From contig NC_035436.2 of assembly GCF_002127325.2 (NCBI RefSeq), forward strand, positions 28,919,163 to 28,983,162: DNA of 64,000 nucleotides. Reading direction: 5' to 3'. Below are positions 19,831-35,467 of the stretch, in pieces. Made by a program: the position numbers and the translations under genes. The notes under the pieces were generated by a model. It was not told the DNA's origin. It ran no database searches and was given only the letters and a program-made list of their open reading frames with translations. Numbering within the stretch: the first letter of the stretch is position 1; the number at the start of each line of letters is the position of its first letter. This DNA is from Helianthus annuus. Lineage: Eukaryota > Streptophyta > Magnoliopsida > Asterales > Asteraceae.

Positions 19831-21737
19831 CAACGAGACCGAGAGTTGATGGAGCTAATCCCAAACGCAAACATCGAGCCATTGCTGGCCGTGTTTACGA
19901 AAACTTCAAGCCTATTTATGAATGGATACAAGAAGATGATCATGACAGTCTTGTTGTTTATCTACCTGGTAAATGTTCTTGTTTTACTTGATCAAAATTG
20001 TAACAAATCGTGTTTTTTTTTTTAATTTATTCATTGAATTTTAAAAATTGTTACTCTAACCATCCAACTTTAGGACTATTCAAATTCACCAAAATATTAC
20101 TTTTTTTTCGCAATTACTATTACTAAAAGTAATTATTTTGGAAAATACATTGATTTAGTAATGATTTTTAAAGTTAAAATCCCAAACTAGTTTATATTTA
20201 CTATAACTTATGAGAGAACTTTTAAGACCAGGTGTAATGGTACACATGAATCATACCCTCATTCATGGGAGTTGTGCGCCATGTGCCAGTCCAGTCAGCA
20301 ATGGAGTATTATGGGACGTTTTTCTAAAATGAGGTAGTGGGGATGTGGGCATTGTAGGACATTATGTTAAAGGGATGTTAAACAATTAAATTAAAAAAAA
20401 AAACCATCAAAAAAATCTTATTGGCCAAACAAAAAGGAGATTAATTGTGATTGGCCAAAACAAAATGAACCAGGCGTGAAAAAAAGAACGCCAAAACAAT
20501 TTTTTTTTGGAAATAACGCCCATGGGGGTGGTTGGCAGCGTTTTGGGGAAAAAACGCTCAAAAACCCCCACTACGGGTGGTTTAACCATGTATGTTAAAC
20601 CCTTACGTGACTTGTGTGATTGAGATTTTTTTTAAGAGTTAATTATTGTTTCGTCCTTATGATTTGTCAAAAATCACTGTTTCAGTCCATTAGTTTTAAA
20701 AATTACGATTTCAGTCCCTGTGGTTTCACTTTCGTAACCATTTCAGTCCACCTCGTAACCATTTCAGTCCCTGTACTTAACAGAATAATGGATTGAAATA
20801 GTTACGAAAGTGAAACCACAGGGACTGAAATCGCTATTTTTAAACTAATGAACTGAAATAGTGATTTTTGACAAACCAAAGAGATGAAAATAGTAAGTAA
20901 CTCTTTTTTTAATGTATATTTGTGAAAAGGGACGAACCAAGATAATTTTATTAATAGAAAGAATAGAAAAATGATGATGGTTATACGCTGATAGCCCACA
21001 TAAGGACATGGACATTTTCTCATAGATACTAACCCCAAAAGTTAAAAAGGAAATCTAACATTGGGCCTAAAAATTGGGCTTTAAAACCCTATCCAATTTA
21101 TTACGTGGTTGAGATTGAACCCACTATCTTGGTTATTCAAATTTTATAATGAGACTTGAATGCTCATCGTTTATTATAATAAACGGACACCAATGCAACA
21201 TCTTGATACCAAACTTTTCGGTCATTAGTTACCTCCATTTGTTTTTTTTTAGGATTCTCAAAGGAGTTTATCAAGGTTACAATAGAAAATCCAAATATTC
21301 TTCACGTTCTTGGGCAACGTCTTATTCCAGGAAACAAATGGCATTGGTTTCATGAAGATTTCGAAGTTCCCGAAACTTGCAAAGTGAACGTAATTCGTGC
21401 CAAATTCGATGGTGGAATCCTCTCCATTACCATGCCTCACAAGATCATCAATCCACCCACCATTCAAGAACCCATGAAAAGAGAAGCACAGGATACAAAA
21501 TCAACAAAGCCCATTTCTTCAACTTTAGCTTCCACTATTCCATCACAACCACCATTAAATAACCCTACAAAACCTAGCAATGAAAGTAAAAATGGTCACA
21601 TGTCATTAGATCAAGCCATGGGAAGGATTAAAGACGAAACAAAGGTGATAGTGAAGATGGGAGTGGTAGCAACGATGGTGGTGGCGGTGGTAGTTGGGAT
21701 TTATATGTTTCCTACTATGTTGGAAATTCAAGTATAG
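19827..21737 (+). CDS. HSP20-like protein with C-terminal membrane anchor (RTM2-like), copy 2
   Basis: Exons are 19827-19968 and 21253-21737, joined in phase 1 by a 1284-bp GT-AG intron, giving 208 residues. The architecture matches copy 1: YENFKPIYEWIQEDD, LVVYLPG, the HSP20 core ending GGILSITMPHKI, a Ser/Thr/Pro-rich linker, and a hydrophobic tail (GVVATMVVAVVVGIYMF). The tail segment is three residues shorter than in copy 1. The intron is twice as long as in copy 1 because it holds a Harbinger-like MITE and a Mutator-type MITE. Both copies keep open frames, splice sites and stop position, which argues that both are genes. The role is inferred by family as for copy 1; I give no gene symbol because true RTM2 orthology cannot be tested here. 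Confidence 0.86.
20226..20582. mobile_element. PIF/Harbinger-like MITE in HSP20 intron, copy 2
   Basis: Absent from copy 1 at the matching site (about 3522). Ends are GACCAGGTGTAATGG and, inverted, AACCACCCGTAGTGG, imperfect inverted repeats. The flanks both read TAA (part of TTTAA), a 3-bp TSD as expected for PIF/Harbinger. The interior has AACGCC and CCCATGGGGGTGG words and no coding capacity. Related to 4824-5102 in reverse orientation. Confidence 0.82.
20636..20903. mobile_element. Mutator-type MITE in HSP20 intron, copy 2, 9-bp TSD
   Basis: Same family as 2690-2989: GAGTTAATTATTG at the left and AGTAAGTAACTC at the right, with internal words TTTCAGTCCATTAG and AAACCACAGGGACTG. The flanks are TTTTTTTAA on both sides (20627-20635 and 20904-20912), a 9-bp TSD. 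Copy 1 has no element here. Its ends are more diverged than those of the copy-1 insertion. Confidence 0.9.
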
Positions 21738-22152
21738 GGAATTAAGTAAAAAGTTGTGAAATTTGCGAATGGTTCACATTATAAAATTTATTGGTACGTT
21801 TGGATTGTATAATCTTTAAGTGAAACCGGAGTTTGAAGGAATTAGAATATAAAGAAATTGAAATTTGAAAGAAACTAAACCGAGGAAATTAGCTATTTGT
21901 ATGCGTGGACAATGATATTCATGTTGCTTCTGATAACATATCTTTGTCGACGATATATTAGAAATTACAGTTTTGTTAACTTTAGCTATTGGGATAAAGG
22001 TATGGTCTACCTAAATTCTATATCTCAAACTCTATCAATAGCTTGGCTATTAATGGGATTTTACTAGGTATCATTGTTGTCGTATCTTTAACTTTGGCTA
22101 GCTGAAAATAAAATGTTATGAATGGGGGCGACCGTAGCAAGAGAAAACCTGG

Positions 22153-22379
22153 TTATTAGTCAAAAAATTATTGGGCCTTCGTTGGTAATGACCCATTGAT
22201 CATAGTTTTCTTATTGGGCTCTAACAAAACAAAATCCAATATACTTCTACTGGGTTAAGCAGATCACAAGAAGTCAACTACACGCTTCTATTTTTGGGCT
22301 CGGCAAATTGTTTTTAGGGATTAATTTAGATATTTATTTTTCTTTATTATATTTTTAGGGATTAATAAAGTCATGCTTC
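22153..22379. other. Junction between duplication copy 2 and copia relic
   Basis: AT-rich, no gene seen. It contains no recognisable LTR. Confidence 0.4.
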
Positions 22380-22851
22380 TCTACTCTTTGTTCTGTGAGC
22401 AAGCATCGCAGTCCCTGACTGTCACCTCATCCACATAGTATAAGCCACGTCGTTCAATGACACGCCCAATTATCTTTCCTGATGTCCTGTAAGATGCAAA
22501 AATGAGGATGCATTAGAACTGTGCAATTGAGTTCCTTTGTAACATGACTTATTGATAACAATTTTTGTGTTAATGAAGGAACATATAAACAATTTGAACG
22601 TCTCAGATTGGGAGATATTTCGACAGTACCTCCTCCCTTTACTAAAGCATTTTTTCCATTTGCAGGTTGTGGGTTCTGTTTGATTTCTTTGTAGAGACGA
22701 AGTGGTACGTCATCGTATCAGTAGCTCCACAATCAAAAATCCAAGAACTGACTTGATCACTGTTTTTCTGTGTTGTTAAATAGGCTTCCCCACTTGTTAA
22801 CGAATAGTCTTTCAACAACTCATAGAATGTGTGATTAACCATTCTCAAACA
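22380..22851 (-). pseudogene. Ty1/copia pol relic (protease and pre-integrase fragments)
   Basis: The right part (22642-22848) translates to VSSWIFDCGATDTMTYHF, the copia protease active-site region with D-C-G-A in place of the usual D-S-G-A. The left part (about 22381-22490) gives IIGRVIERRGLYYVDEVTVRD, the segment just before integrase. The frame between is broken and the rest of pol is missing. It belongs with the primer-site-like word at about 23325-23340 and the LTR beginning at 23341. Confidence 0.8.
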
Positions 22852-23340
22852 GTTTTTCCTTTTTCAAAAATAGTCTATTTTTTCTTTTTCCTTTTTCTGA
22901 TTTTTTTAAACGTAAATACGTTGTCTATAACGTTATCGTACAAATACGCTGTGTTGTCCAGCGTATTTGATAAATCTGAACTATAACTTTATGCGTTTTG
23001 AAGAAAACAATAGTTGTGTTGTTGCGATTGCTGGTTATTGTTCAATATTGATTCGATTGAAATTGATTTAGCTGGATTTTTGTTGTGATAGAATAGCGTT
23101 TAAAGAAGAAGATGAAAGATTGAGGTTTGTGTTCATAATTGCGGCTGTGTTTTGAGAGAATAGAATTTTTAGGGTTTTGATTTTTGGTTGTTGATGGCTG
23201 ATTGCGGCAGTTGTTGATCGATTTTTCGGAGTTTTGATTTTTTTTTCTGGTTTGAGGTTGAATTATTGTAGATGATGAACAAAGTGTTCAAGAATCAGAA
23301 AGCTATTCAAGAATCAGAAACACTGCGATACCATGTCACT

Positions 23341-23391
23341 TGTTATAGAGAACAAAGGAGGCTTGTATTAGATTGTACAGTTGTACAATTA
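23341..23391 (-). repeat. Left piece of copia LTR, split by the Harbinger element
   Basis: TGTTATAGAGAACAAAGG begins right after the minus-strand primer-site-like word (complement ACATGGTATCGCAG). Its continuation lies at 63347, after the nested stack; the complement of its first eight bases (CTATAACA) is found at 63636-63643. Assignment as an LTR is inference. Confidence 0.5.
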
Positions 23392-23674
23392 GGGCACCCA
23401 GGGTGGTCCGTGATACCACCCCATCACATGTAAACATCGACAAAACACTATCGCCGCCACCAACCATTCTTCACGCATTAAACACAAAACACGTTATGTT
23501 TTTTACGTGTTGAACTTTAAAAAATCCGACCATTGAGGTGTTTTGACCGTTTATTTTTGAACGTTATGTTTAATAAAAAAACCTTTAAACAATCTATATA
23601 TACTTCACAATGTTTATACCATTTCACCCACACCAAAACACAAACACATATCACACATTCTACATATTTCACAA

Positions 23675-23776
23675 ATGGATTTTCCTACGGATTCGACGTT
23701 TCCGATGAACAGCGATAGCGATAGCCAATCGTCTTCCCACAATGAGACGCTTGAATTTTTCGTGTCGGTGTATAAC
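23675..23776 (+). pseudogene. Harbinger transposase, N-terminal piece
   Basis: ATGGATTTTCCTACG opens an acidic, Ser-rich N-terminus (MDFPTDSTFPMNSDSDSQ) that runs without stop into the ATAAC target site of the Athila-like insertion. A TATA-like box (CTATATATAC) is at 23594-23603, about 70 bp upstream. The frame resumes exactly at 46560. Confidence 0.75.
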
Positions 23777-25505
23777 TGATGCATGTGTGGTGTACTATAT
23801 TTTTGTGTATATTTTTAGCCCTTTTTAACCACTTTAGTCAAGTTTTAAATTTATAAAACATGATATTTACTAACACCAAACACACATATGGGCAAGTGCA
23901 CCCATCGTGAGCGTAGTATAGTGTTGGTAAGATACCGAGATCGTCCAAGGACACAAGAACTTTTAATACTGGTTTATCCTTAACGTCTAATCAAATCAAA
24001 AATTTAGAAAAAGGTTTTAAACTAGAAAATAAAAACTAAAATGCTGAAAATAAAAATAAAATAAAAACAGATAGACAAGATGAATCACTTGGATCCGACT
24101 CGCCTTTAGTGTAACCTTTGATTATTTCCGCACTTTTGCACTTATTAAGATATTATCTTAGTTATTGTAGTAAGCTCCTCTTTTGAAAGTGACGTTACCC
24201 TCAACCCAGTAGTTTGAGTCAGCAAGGATACAATCCTAAAGGGTCGGATTATTGAAAGATAATTAATTAAGTTATTAATGCGTAATGTGGTAGGCCCCTC
24301 TTTTGAAGGTGACGTTACCCTCGGCTAAGTAGTCCGAGTCAGCATGGATACAGTCCTAAGTAGCCGGGTTAATATATTAATAGTAGTTTACATATGAGGG
24401 AATCAAGAAATTCGGACCCCCGCCATCCAATACCAGTGGGTATTGAAGGAGATCCTACTAAGCTTGACCCGGGTTCTTGCAGGATCAATTCACTGAACAA
24501 AGCAAGATCTTACCAAACCATTCCCTTAACCCACGACCAGGTAGCCAACATATCTCCATATAGACCGTGGAGATATGAATGGTGTAAATCTTTTAATTTA
24601 TATAGATAGTAAAATAACGCCAAGACACCACAGACAAATGATAAGGAAGACTCACCTTCAACATAAGAAACTAGTTATTAAAGTCATTAATACATAACCA
24701 AGTAAAAAGTGCGAAAAGATTAAAAATAAAAAGTATTACACTAAATGCTTGTTATCACCAAGTGATGTAAGAGACTTAGGCAAACATGGCCTTTGATTGT
24801 AAAGAACTCTTACGATCAAACTTGGATCCCGAGACTACTACACACACTCTATGATGGAGGATGGTGGTGGATGATGGTGTTGTGGTGGTGGTGGAGTGTG
24901 GGTGAAGTGTGAGAGCTGTGGTTGCCAAGGGATGATTTACAAGTGAGCCAAGCACCCCTATTTATAGCCTGCACAGAAGCCCGGACACGGCCCCGTGTCC
25001 ATTAATCTTCTCTTTCTTCATTAAATGCAGTTTGTATGCATTAGTTGACCACGCCCCCGTGTCCGCTGGGCACGACCCCGTGTGCAGAAACGTATCTGTA
25101 CTATCAAGATTTCCCTAGATTCTGCGAATCCTAGAGTTGACCACGGCCCCGTGTCCGCTGGGCACGCCCCCGTGGTGGGTGATAGAAGCTTCTACAACTT
25201 TGTCTTTTCTACAGACACTTGGGCACGCCCCCGTGCTCATTGAGCACGGGGCGTGTTCAGCCTTCTGTTCTCTTGTTTTTGCTTAGGATGATGCTGTCGA
25301 GGGGTCGGGCATGCCATGTTTATTCCTTTTCTTATATTTATGTTAGATTTAGCTGTTTTTTTGCTTCTTTTGTTCATTTGAGCTCATTTAATCCTGAAAA
25401 TACAAAAGGAAGACAAAAGCACACTTTTTCAAACATTAGTATTAAAAAAGGGTTAGTTTTATGCCACAATTGATGTAATTTATATGTTGCATTTTGCACA
25501 CATCA
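23777..25505 (-). repeat. 3' LTR of Athila-like element
   Basis: TGATGCATGTG..CACACATCA. A minus-strand TATA box (GCTATAAATA) is at 24959-24968. Just upstream of it on that strand, at 24973-25260, lies an array of CACGGCCCCGTG-type words. The polypurine tract is the complement of GATACCCCCACACTT at 25506-25520. Confidence 0.9.
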
Positions 25506-26834
25506 GATACCCCCACACTTGAATTTTTGCTTGTCCTCAAGCAAAGCTCTTTATAATGTGGCTTTACACTCCCAAATGGAATTGATATAAGAGAAAGTTT
25601 TTGGGCTTGTCATGGAGTGTCAGGATTCCAAGATTTTTATTAGGTTTTATTTTATTTACAATCCTATTCGTCATGATTTATTTAAAACATTACATAAGAT
25701 AAATTACTTTTTTGGGTATAACATGCTTCTTTAAAATTCCATTTATATACAAGCTCACATACTTCACGGGAGATCACTCAACACTCGGCCGAAGATGTAT
25801 TTTTGTGAAACACTTGAGAGCGGCATGGACCTTACTTCTACCGTATGCTTGCCAAGAAATCAATCCTCATCCTTTTTAACTATAAACCTTTGTAGATATC
25901 AAGAGGACTTTTTGGGGAAGGGTTAGGCTTGGTTAAAGGTAGGTGGTTGGGTTATTGGTTAGTAGAAAAAGGCGAAAGGCGTAAAAGCATCGGTTTTGGA
26001 AGACTTTTTTTTTGTTTTTATTTTAATGAAGCAATTCTTTAAACAAAGTTCTTTTTGATGAACTTGTTTGTTTTATTCCTTGGCTTCATCATCATCATTT
26101 TTTTTCTTCATAAGGAATGTCATATGAAAACCGAGCTTTGTTACTAAAATAAAGGGTTTAAAATAGAAAAAGGCTTTGGTGGGAAAATGGGTGTTTGTTT
26201 TGTGGGTTAAGAAATGAAAATGTTTAGGCTCAAAGGGGTTAACTAGGGGGATTTTGGGTAGGCGGTAAAAAAAAAGAAAAATAATGGTGTAGAAATAAAA
26301 AGGGTTAGTCCTAATGGCTCCATCATTTACTTACTCGGGTTTAGGTTGGTAAGGACCAGGAATGTATCATCGTGGCAAGTTCTAAAGTTGTAAGAAACCA
26401 AGCGGCTATTCACACAAGAAACGAAAAATAAGCATTTAGTTTAAAGATGTGTATTTGTATGCTCAATAAAGGCTCAAAACTCACTTTTTTGTGGGAACGG
26501 GTTTTTATGTGATCAATTATATAAATCAAATTTTAACTAGATTTGTCATGCCATTTCATAATTTTCTTATGTTGGTTCTTTTTATCACAACGCTATCGGT
26601 TGTAAATTTGTAAAAATATAATCTTTTTTAAAACTTGTAGTTCTCAACTTAAACCAAGACAAGTAAAAAAGTGATTTTTTTTTTTTGAAAAAAATTGGGG
26701 TGATTAGCGGTTCCAATAGAGTTTTGTGTAAGGTTGTGATTAGGACTTGCAAAAATTCAAGGTTTAGCATCCCCCCACACTTAAATTACACATTGTCCTC
26801 AATGTGTCTCAAAAATAAGTTTTTAGGTTGATTG
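25506..26834 (-). other. Athila-like element, non-coding 3' region
   Basis: No coding similarity on either strand. AT-rich. A second polypurine-tract-like word (complement of CCCCCCACACTT) occurs near 26771, just before the insertion point of the inner chromovirus. Confidence 0.5.
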
Positions 26835-28900
26835 TGTAACACCCCCAAAAATATCACAAGCGGAGGCACCGCGGGAGGTGCGACACATCAGAGTACGAGC
26901 CATCAATCACATTGAACCACACAAGTATTTAAATAAACATGACATTAATTAACCAAGCAAGTCCAATTCCAACGTTAAATCCAAAAGATATGTTTAGCGG
27001 AAGCATAAGTGAAATAATATCCATTTGTTTAAAGTTTCAAAACCACCAAGTCAACTGTTTGATCAAAAGCCACGATCCATGACCACTCCAGCACTCCCAG
27101 ATAGCAAGTCCATGTCTCCAACCCTAACGACCTGAAAGCATGCAGACAAGTGTGTCAGACGACGCTGGTGAGTTCAAGTTTTGTTATCATGTTTTGTTAC
27201 CAGATGTATGTTAAGCCGATTCAACGTTGTGATACGATGTTGCTTATAACATGCTAGATACCCTAGGGAGTGTGCCCATATGTATCCGGGGAGTGTGCCC
27301 CTTAATAACCTGGAAGTGTGTCCAGTCCCCAATGCCCCTAACCAAGCATTGGTAACGATGCCCAGATAATTAGTTCACGCCCGTCCTTACAGCCCGGTGT
27401 GAGGTGTCAAACCTAATAGCGCTATCAACTAATTACCCCATTGCCCTACAGGCAATCCGATAATGATTGATTCCATGTTCAATAACCAAAACCCAATTTA
27501 ACTGTTTACCCAATATTCCCTTCCAAATGTTTACCAGTTGTCCCAAACCACCGGGACGCATGCTTGAGAAATGCAGTGAACTCACCTGGGGTTGCTCGGT
27601 ATGATACACAACAGTTCAATTTAGCTACAAAGTGATCAACCACGTCCTATCACAGTTATCATACCAATCAGATTCGCACGCTAGTATTGCACGTATGTTC
27701 CACACATATAGTAACAAGTTGTGTACAAGCATTGATCATCATGTTCACGTATAAGCATGGCAGTTCTACAGTAACTTCACATAAGTAAAGTCCAAATACG
27801 CGGCCCAATCAATTGGGCTGGTAACAGTGGGCCAGTCCAATAACAGGGTGTGCATGTTCTCGGTCTGGAGTCGAGACTAGCAATCTCGAGTCGAGACTAG
27901 TCGGTCTCGGGTTATATTGATTTCGAAGTCTCGAGTCGCAACAGGGAGTTCTCGAGTTGTCATGTTCTAGTCGAGACTACACGGTCTCGAGTCGTAATCG
28001 GACCCGCAACCGTGGTTTCGGTTCATGCTGTTTTGTGTTGCTAATGTGATCTCGAGTCGAGACTAGAAGTTCTCGATTCGAAATCTCTTGTCGAGACAAG
28101 GTGTGTAACTGACTTCCTGATTTGTAGTCCATGATTTCCGTAACAAGTTGTAAACAGATTTGACAGTTTCAAATCAAATCAATTAACAGTTTTTGCTATA
28201 ATCCAAACAAATCAAACAACAGTTTTTATCCAGAATCATGCATGTTCATATCGTTATCAAGAACCAATAATCCCGAAATCAACCAAACATTCGATCAGAC
28301 CATTAACATCTAACTCATGGTTATCAATCTGTCATGCAATCGTTAATAATATCAGCAGACTAATCACCCTATCGAAACCGTGCATATCATACACATACAG
28401 TCGGTTATATTTATTCCTTCGGTACTAATCATGCAATCCCATTAATAATCATATCAACACATAATCATTCATACCAACACATAATCATTCATATCCACAT
28501 GTAAGCCAGATAACAATGAAAACACTAACCGGTTGGTAGAATAGTTTCGAAGGAACAAGAGCTTCGAGAGAGAGGAGTGTTCGGCTGCCTATAGTTTCGA
28601 TCGAGAGAGATTGTGTGTGTTCCTTGTTGCACAAATGAGAAGCCAAACCCTAAAGGTGTATGCTTGTAACCGTATAAGAAGGGAGTGGGCCGAATCCCTG
28701 CTTGGGCCGCCCCAGGGTCTCGAGTCCAACAACATGGACCGAATGGGTTGCGTAGGCAAGTGGGTTGTGTACTCGGGTTATGTAACATATAAACATTCAT
28801 GCACACTTTCACACAAAACTCGGATAACATGTTATTCAAATAAAATTCGCATAATCACGTAACGTTACACAAGGACAGGTTCGAAATACGAGTTGTCACA
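26835..28900 (-). repeat. 3' LTR of inner chromovirus
   Basis: TGTAACACC..GTTGTCACA. At 27861-28101 it holds about ten copies of TCTCGAGTCGAGACTAG-type words, near-palindromic. The adjoining polypurine tract is the complement of TCATCCCCAACTT at 28901-28913. Confidence 0.92.
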
Positions 28901-28987
28901 TCATCCCCAACTTGAAAGAAATTTCGTCCCGAAATTTGATAAGCACACCACAAACAGAAGTAAATCACAAAACGGTGCGATGCTAAA

Positions 28988-33587
<4,600 letters not shown>

Positions 33588-33590
<3 letters not shown>

Positions 33591-34954
33591 CAACGTTGCC
33601 GTCATTCCTGGCATCCCCTGCTCCAAGATGGAACACTCTGCCTCGAGCACCATTTCCCCATTGTTGCCATTGTTGTTATTGTTGTTCCCAGCATTGTTGT
33701 TATTCGGGCGGTCGATGTTGTTGTTAGCGTTTTGATTCAACTGAGGGCAATCCCGCTTAAAATGACCCTCATCCCCACACTGATAGCATCGCTTCCTAAA
33801 ACCCTGGTTCTGCTGGGGTGGTTGTCCCTGTTGTCTCTGGTTCTGCTGGTTCTGTTGCTGCTGGTGTTTGGGCTGTGGGGCCCTACAATCCCTGGCCTCA
33901 TGGCCCGCTTTGCCACACCTGTTACACATCCGACCACACGGCCCGAAATGATGATAGCCACACTTGTTACACCGTGGCTTCCTCCCCGCATACTGACCCT
34001 GACTTTGGCTACCCCCTTGGCCTTGATTGACAGAAGACGACTGGCTGATGCCGCGGTTGTTATTATTATCTGGTCTTTTCTGTGTCTGACTCGCACTAGA
34101 GGCTTTATCATAGTCACTCCACTTCCTTTTGTTATCATTAGCGGACGCAGTGGCAGTGGGTGCAGCAGCTGTAGTGGTTGAAACACGCGGTGGTAACGAG
34201 TTACTCTCTACCTCTTGATCCACAATCTTGTGGGTCAAACGAACAATCTGTGTCAAATCATTGAGATGGGCTGCAGTGACCAAACTCTTCACACGCGGAG
34301 GCAGCCCCTTGATGAATAACTCAATCCTCCGGGTCATAGGCCGGGACAAGTTCGGGCACATGTCGGCCAATTCATACGATCGCTTCACATACGCTTCGAC
34401 TTCAGATCCAACCATCTTCAAGTCATAGTACTCGTTTTCCAACTTCTAGACCTCATCCCGAGGACAATACTCCTCCCTGATCAGTTCTTTAAAGTCATCC
34501 CAAGTTGTGGCATTCGCTGCCTCGATGCCCAACAACTGCACCTGGGCATTCCACCACGTTAGGGCACCATCCGCCAAGGTACCCGCAGCGTATTTCACCC
34601 AGTCCCCAGCGGGACAGTTACAAATAGCAAACACGGACTCTGCTTTCTCGAACCATCTCAAGAGTCCCACAGCCCCTTCAGGTTGGTGAAGGTCTGTGGC
34701 TTACAGTCCATGAACATTTTGAATGTACAAGCAGGTTGGTTGGGTTGGGGTTGCGCGTGTTGACCTAAATGACGAAAGGAAACACATTATAGGGGTGAAA
34801 GGACGTGTACGCGTTATAAGAGTAAAGAGTACTTGGTACATTCCATACCAGCTTGATAGGCTGCTAAGGCCTCAGCCACACGGGTATTGATTAAGTCAGT
34901 CAACTCAGCCTGAGTCATGTTGATGTTGCCACGTCCGTGTCCTCGTCCACTCAT
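33588..34954 (-). pseudogene. Gag of inner chromovirus, with an 84-bp intron, broken
   Basis: ATG at 34954 gives MSGRGHGRGNINMTQAELTD and an N-terminal helix (TRVAEALAAYQAG). A GT-AG intron at 34765-34848 then interrupts; joining in frame continues QHAQPQPNQPACTFKMF. A 1-bp loss near 34677 and an in-frame TAG at about 34446 break the rest. Core motifs are VGLLRWFEKAESVFAI, ALTWWNAQVQ and FKELIREEYCP (capsid). Then come Cys-rich knuckles: NKCGYHHFGPC, CNRCGKAGHEARDC and CYQCGDEGHFKRDC. A poly-Asn tail follows. Family role: particle formation and RNA packaging. Confidence 0.85.
34765..34848 (-). other. Predicted 84-bp intron in chromovirus gag
   Basis: On the minus strand the donor is CAAGCTG|GTATGG and the acceptor CGTCATTTAG|GTCAAC. 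Removing it restores AYQAG-QHAQPQP in one frame, while reading through gives a stop within a few codons. Confidence 0.6.
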
Positions 34955-35450
34955 GATTCTATATATAGAGATGAACCGATTCAGGAAATCGAAACGAGAT
35001 GGAAATCAAGTATCGTGTCGATATCTATGTACTACCAAGTTCACACATAATAAGGCAGAACCCTTCTCACGCTCGATAAGCCTCACTGGGACTTGCATGC
35101 ACCCCACGTTATTATTAAGTGTGCACCCATAATAATAAGGCGATTTGCATATTCATCTCAGAGCCTCTTAGCTTGCGCTCGAAGTTTCCCCTGTTCAATC
35201 TACACACAAGTGGTATTACAAGGCTACGATTCATATGATTCAAAGAGTAGTGTCACACTATCAAGTCACCATAGTATCTAACGTTTCATTCCATACTAGT
35301 TGTGAGTGTGTGATTGCTAAACAAGTGATGCACAAAGTAAGAGAGACGAACCTTGCAATCTGGAGCTGAGTGTCATGATCGATTTTCGAAGGTGTTCGGT
35401 TATAGTCTGGTTTTACAAAAACGTTTTAAAACCTAGTTCACTATAACCAG
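34955..35450 (-). other. Untranslated leader of inner chromovirus
   Basis: Between the primer site and the gag start codon; no ORF of note. Confidence 0.6.
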
Positions 35451-35464
35451 TGGCTCTGATACCA
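35451..35464 (-). promoter_or_regulatory. Primer binding site of inner chromovirus (initiator-Met tRNA)
   Basis: The complement reads TGGTATCAGAGCCA, three bases from the 5' LTR; perfect initiator-Met site. Confidence 0.92.
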
Positions 35465-35467
35465 AAC

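Larger units (their letters stand above)
17731..22152 (+). repeat. Segmental duplication, copy 2 (YJU2-like + HSP20-like gene pair)
   Basis: Collinear with 824-4822. It lacks the Mutator MITE of copy 1 in the 5' UTR intron but has two private elements in the HSP20 intron (20226-20582, 20636-20903). Homology ends after AAAACCTGGTTA. Confidence 0.93.

Noticed and set aside
27280..27440. Possible structured RNA from GGGGAGTGTGCCC-type words
   Set aside because: It is unexceptional LTR sequence present in both LTRs; no covariation evidence available.
28525..28862. Short frames on both strands, repeated at 37250-37495
   Set aside because: They lie in the two LTRs of the inner chromovirus; duplication reflects the LTR pair, and no similarity to a protein is seen.
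33732..34186. 149-codon frames on both strands over the inner chromovirus gag
   Set aside because: Shadows of the true gag frame over its Asn/Gln-rich and zinc-knuckle region.
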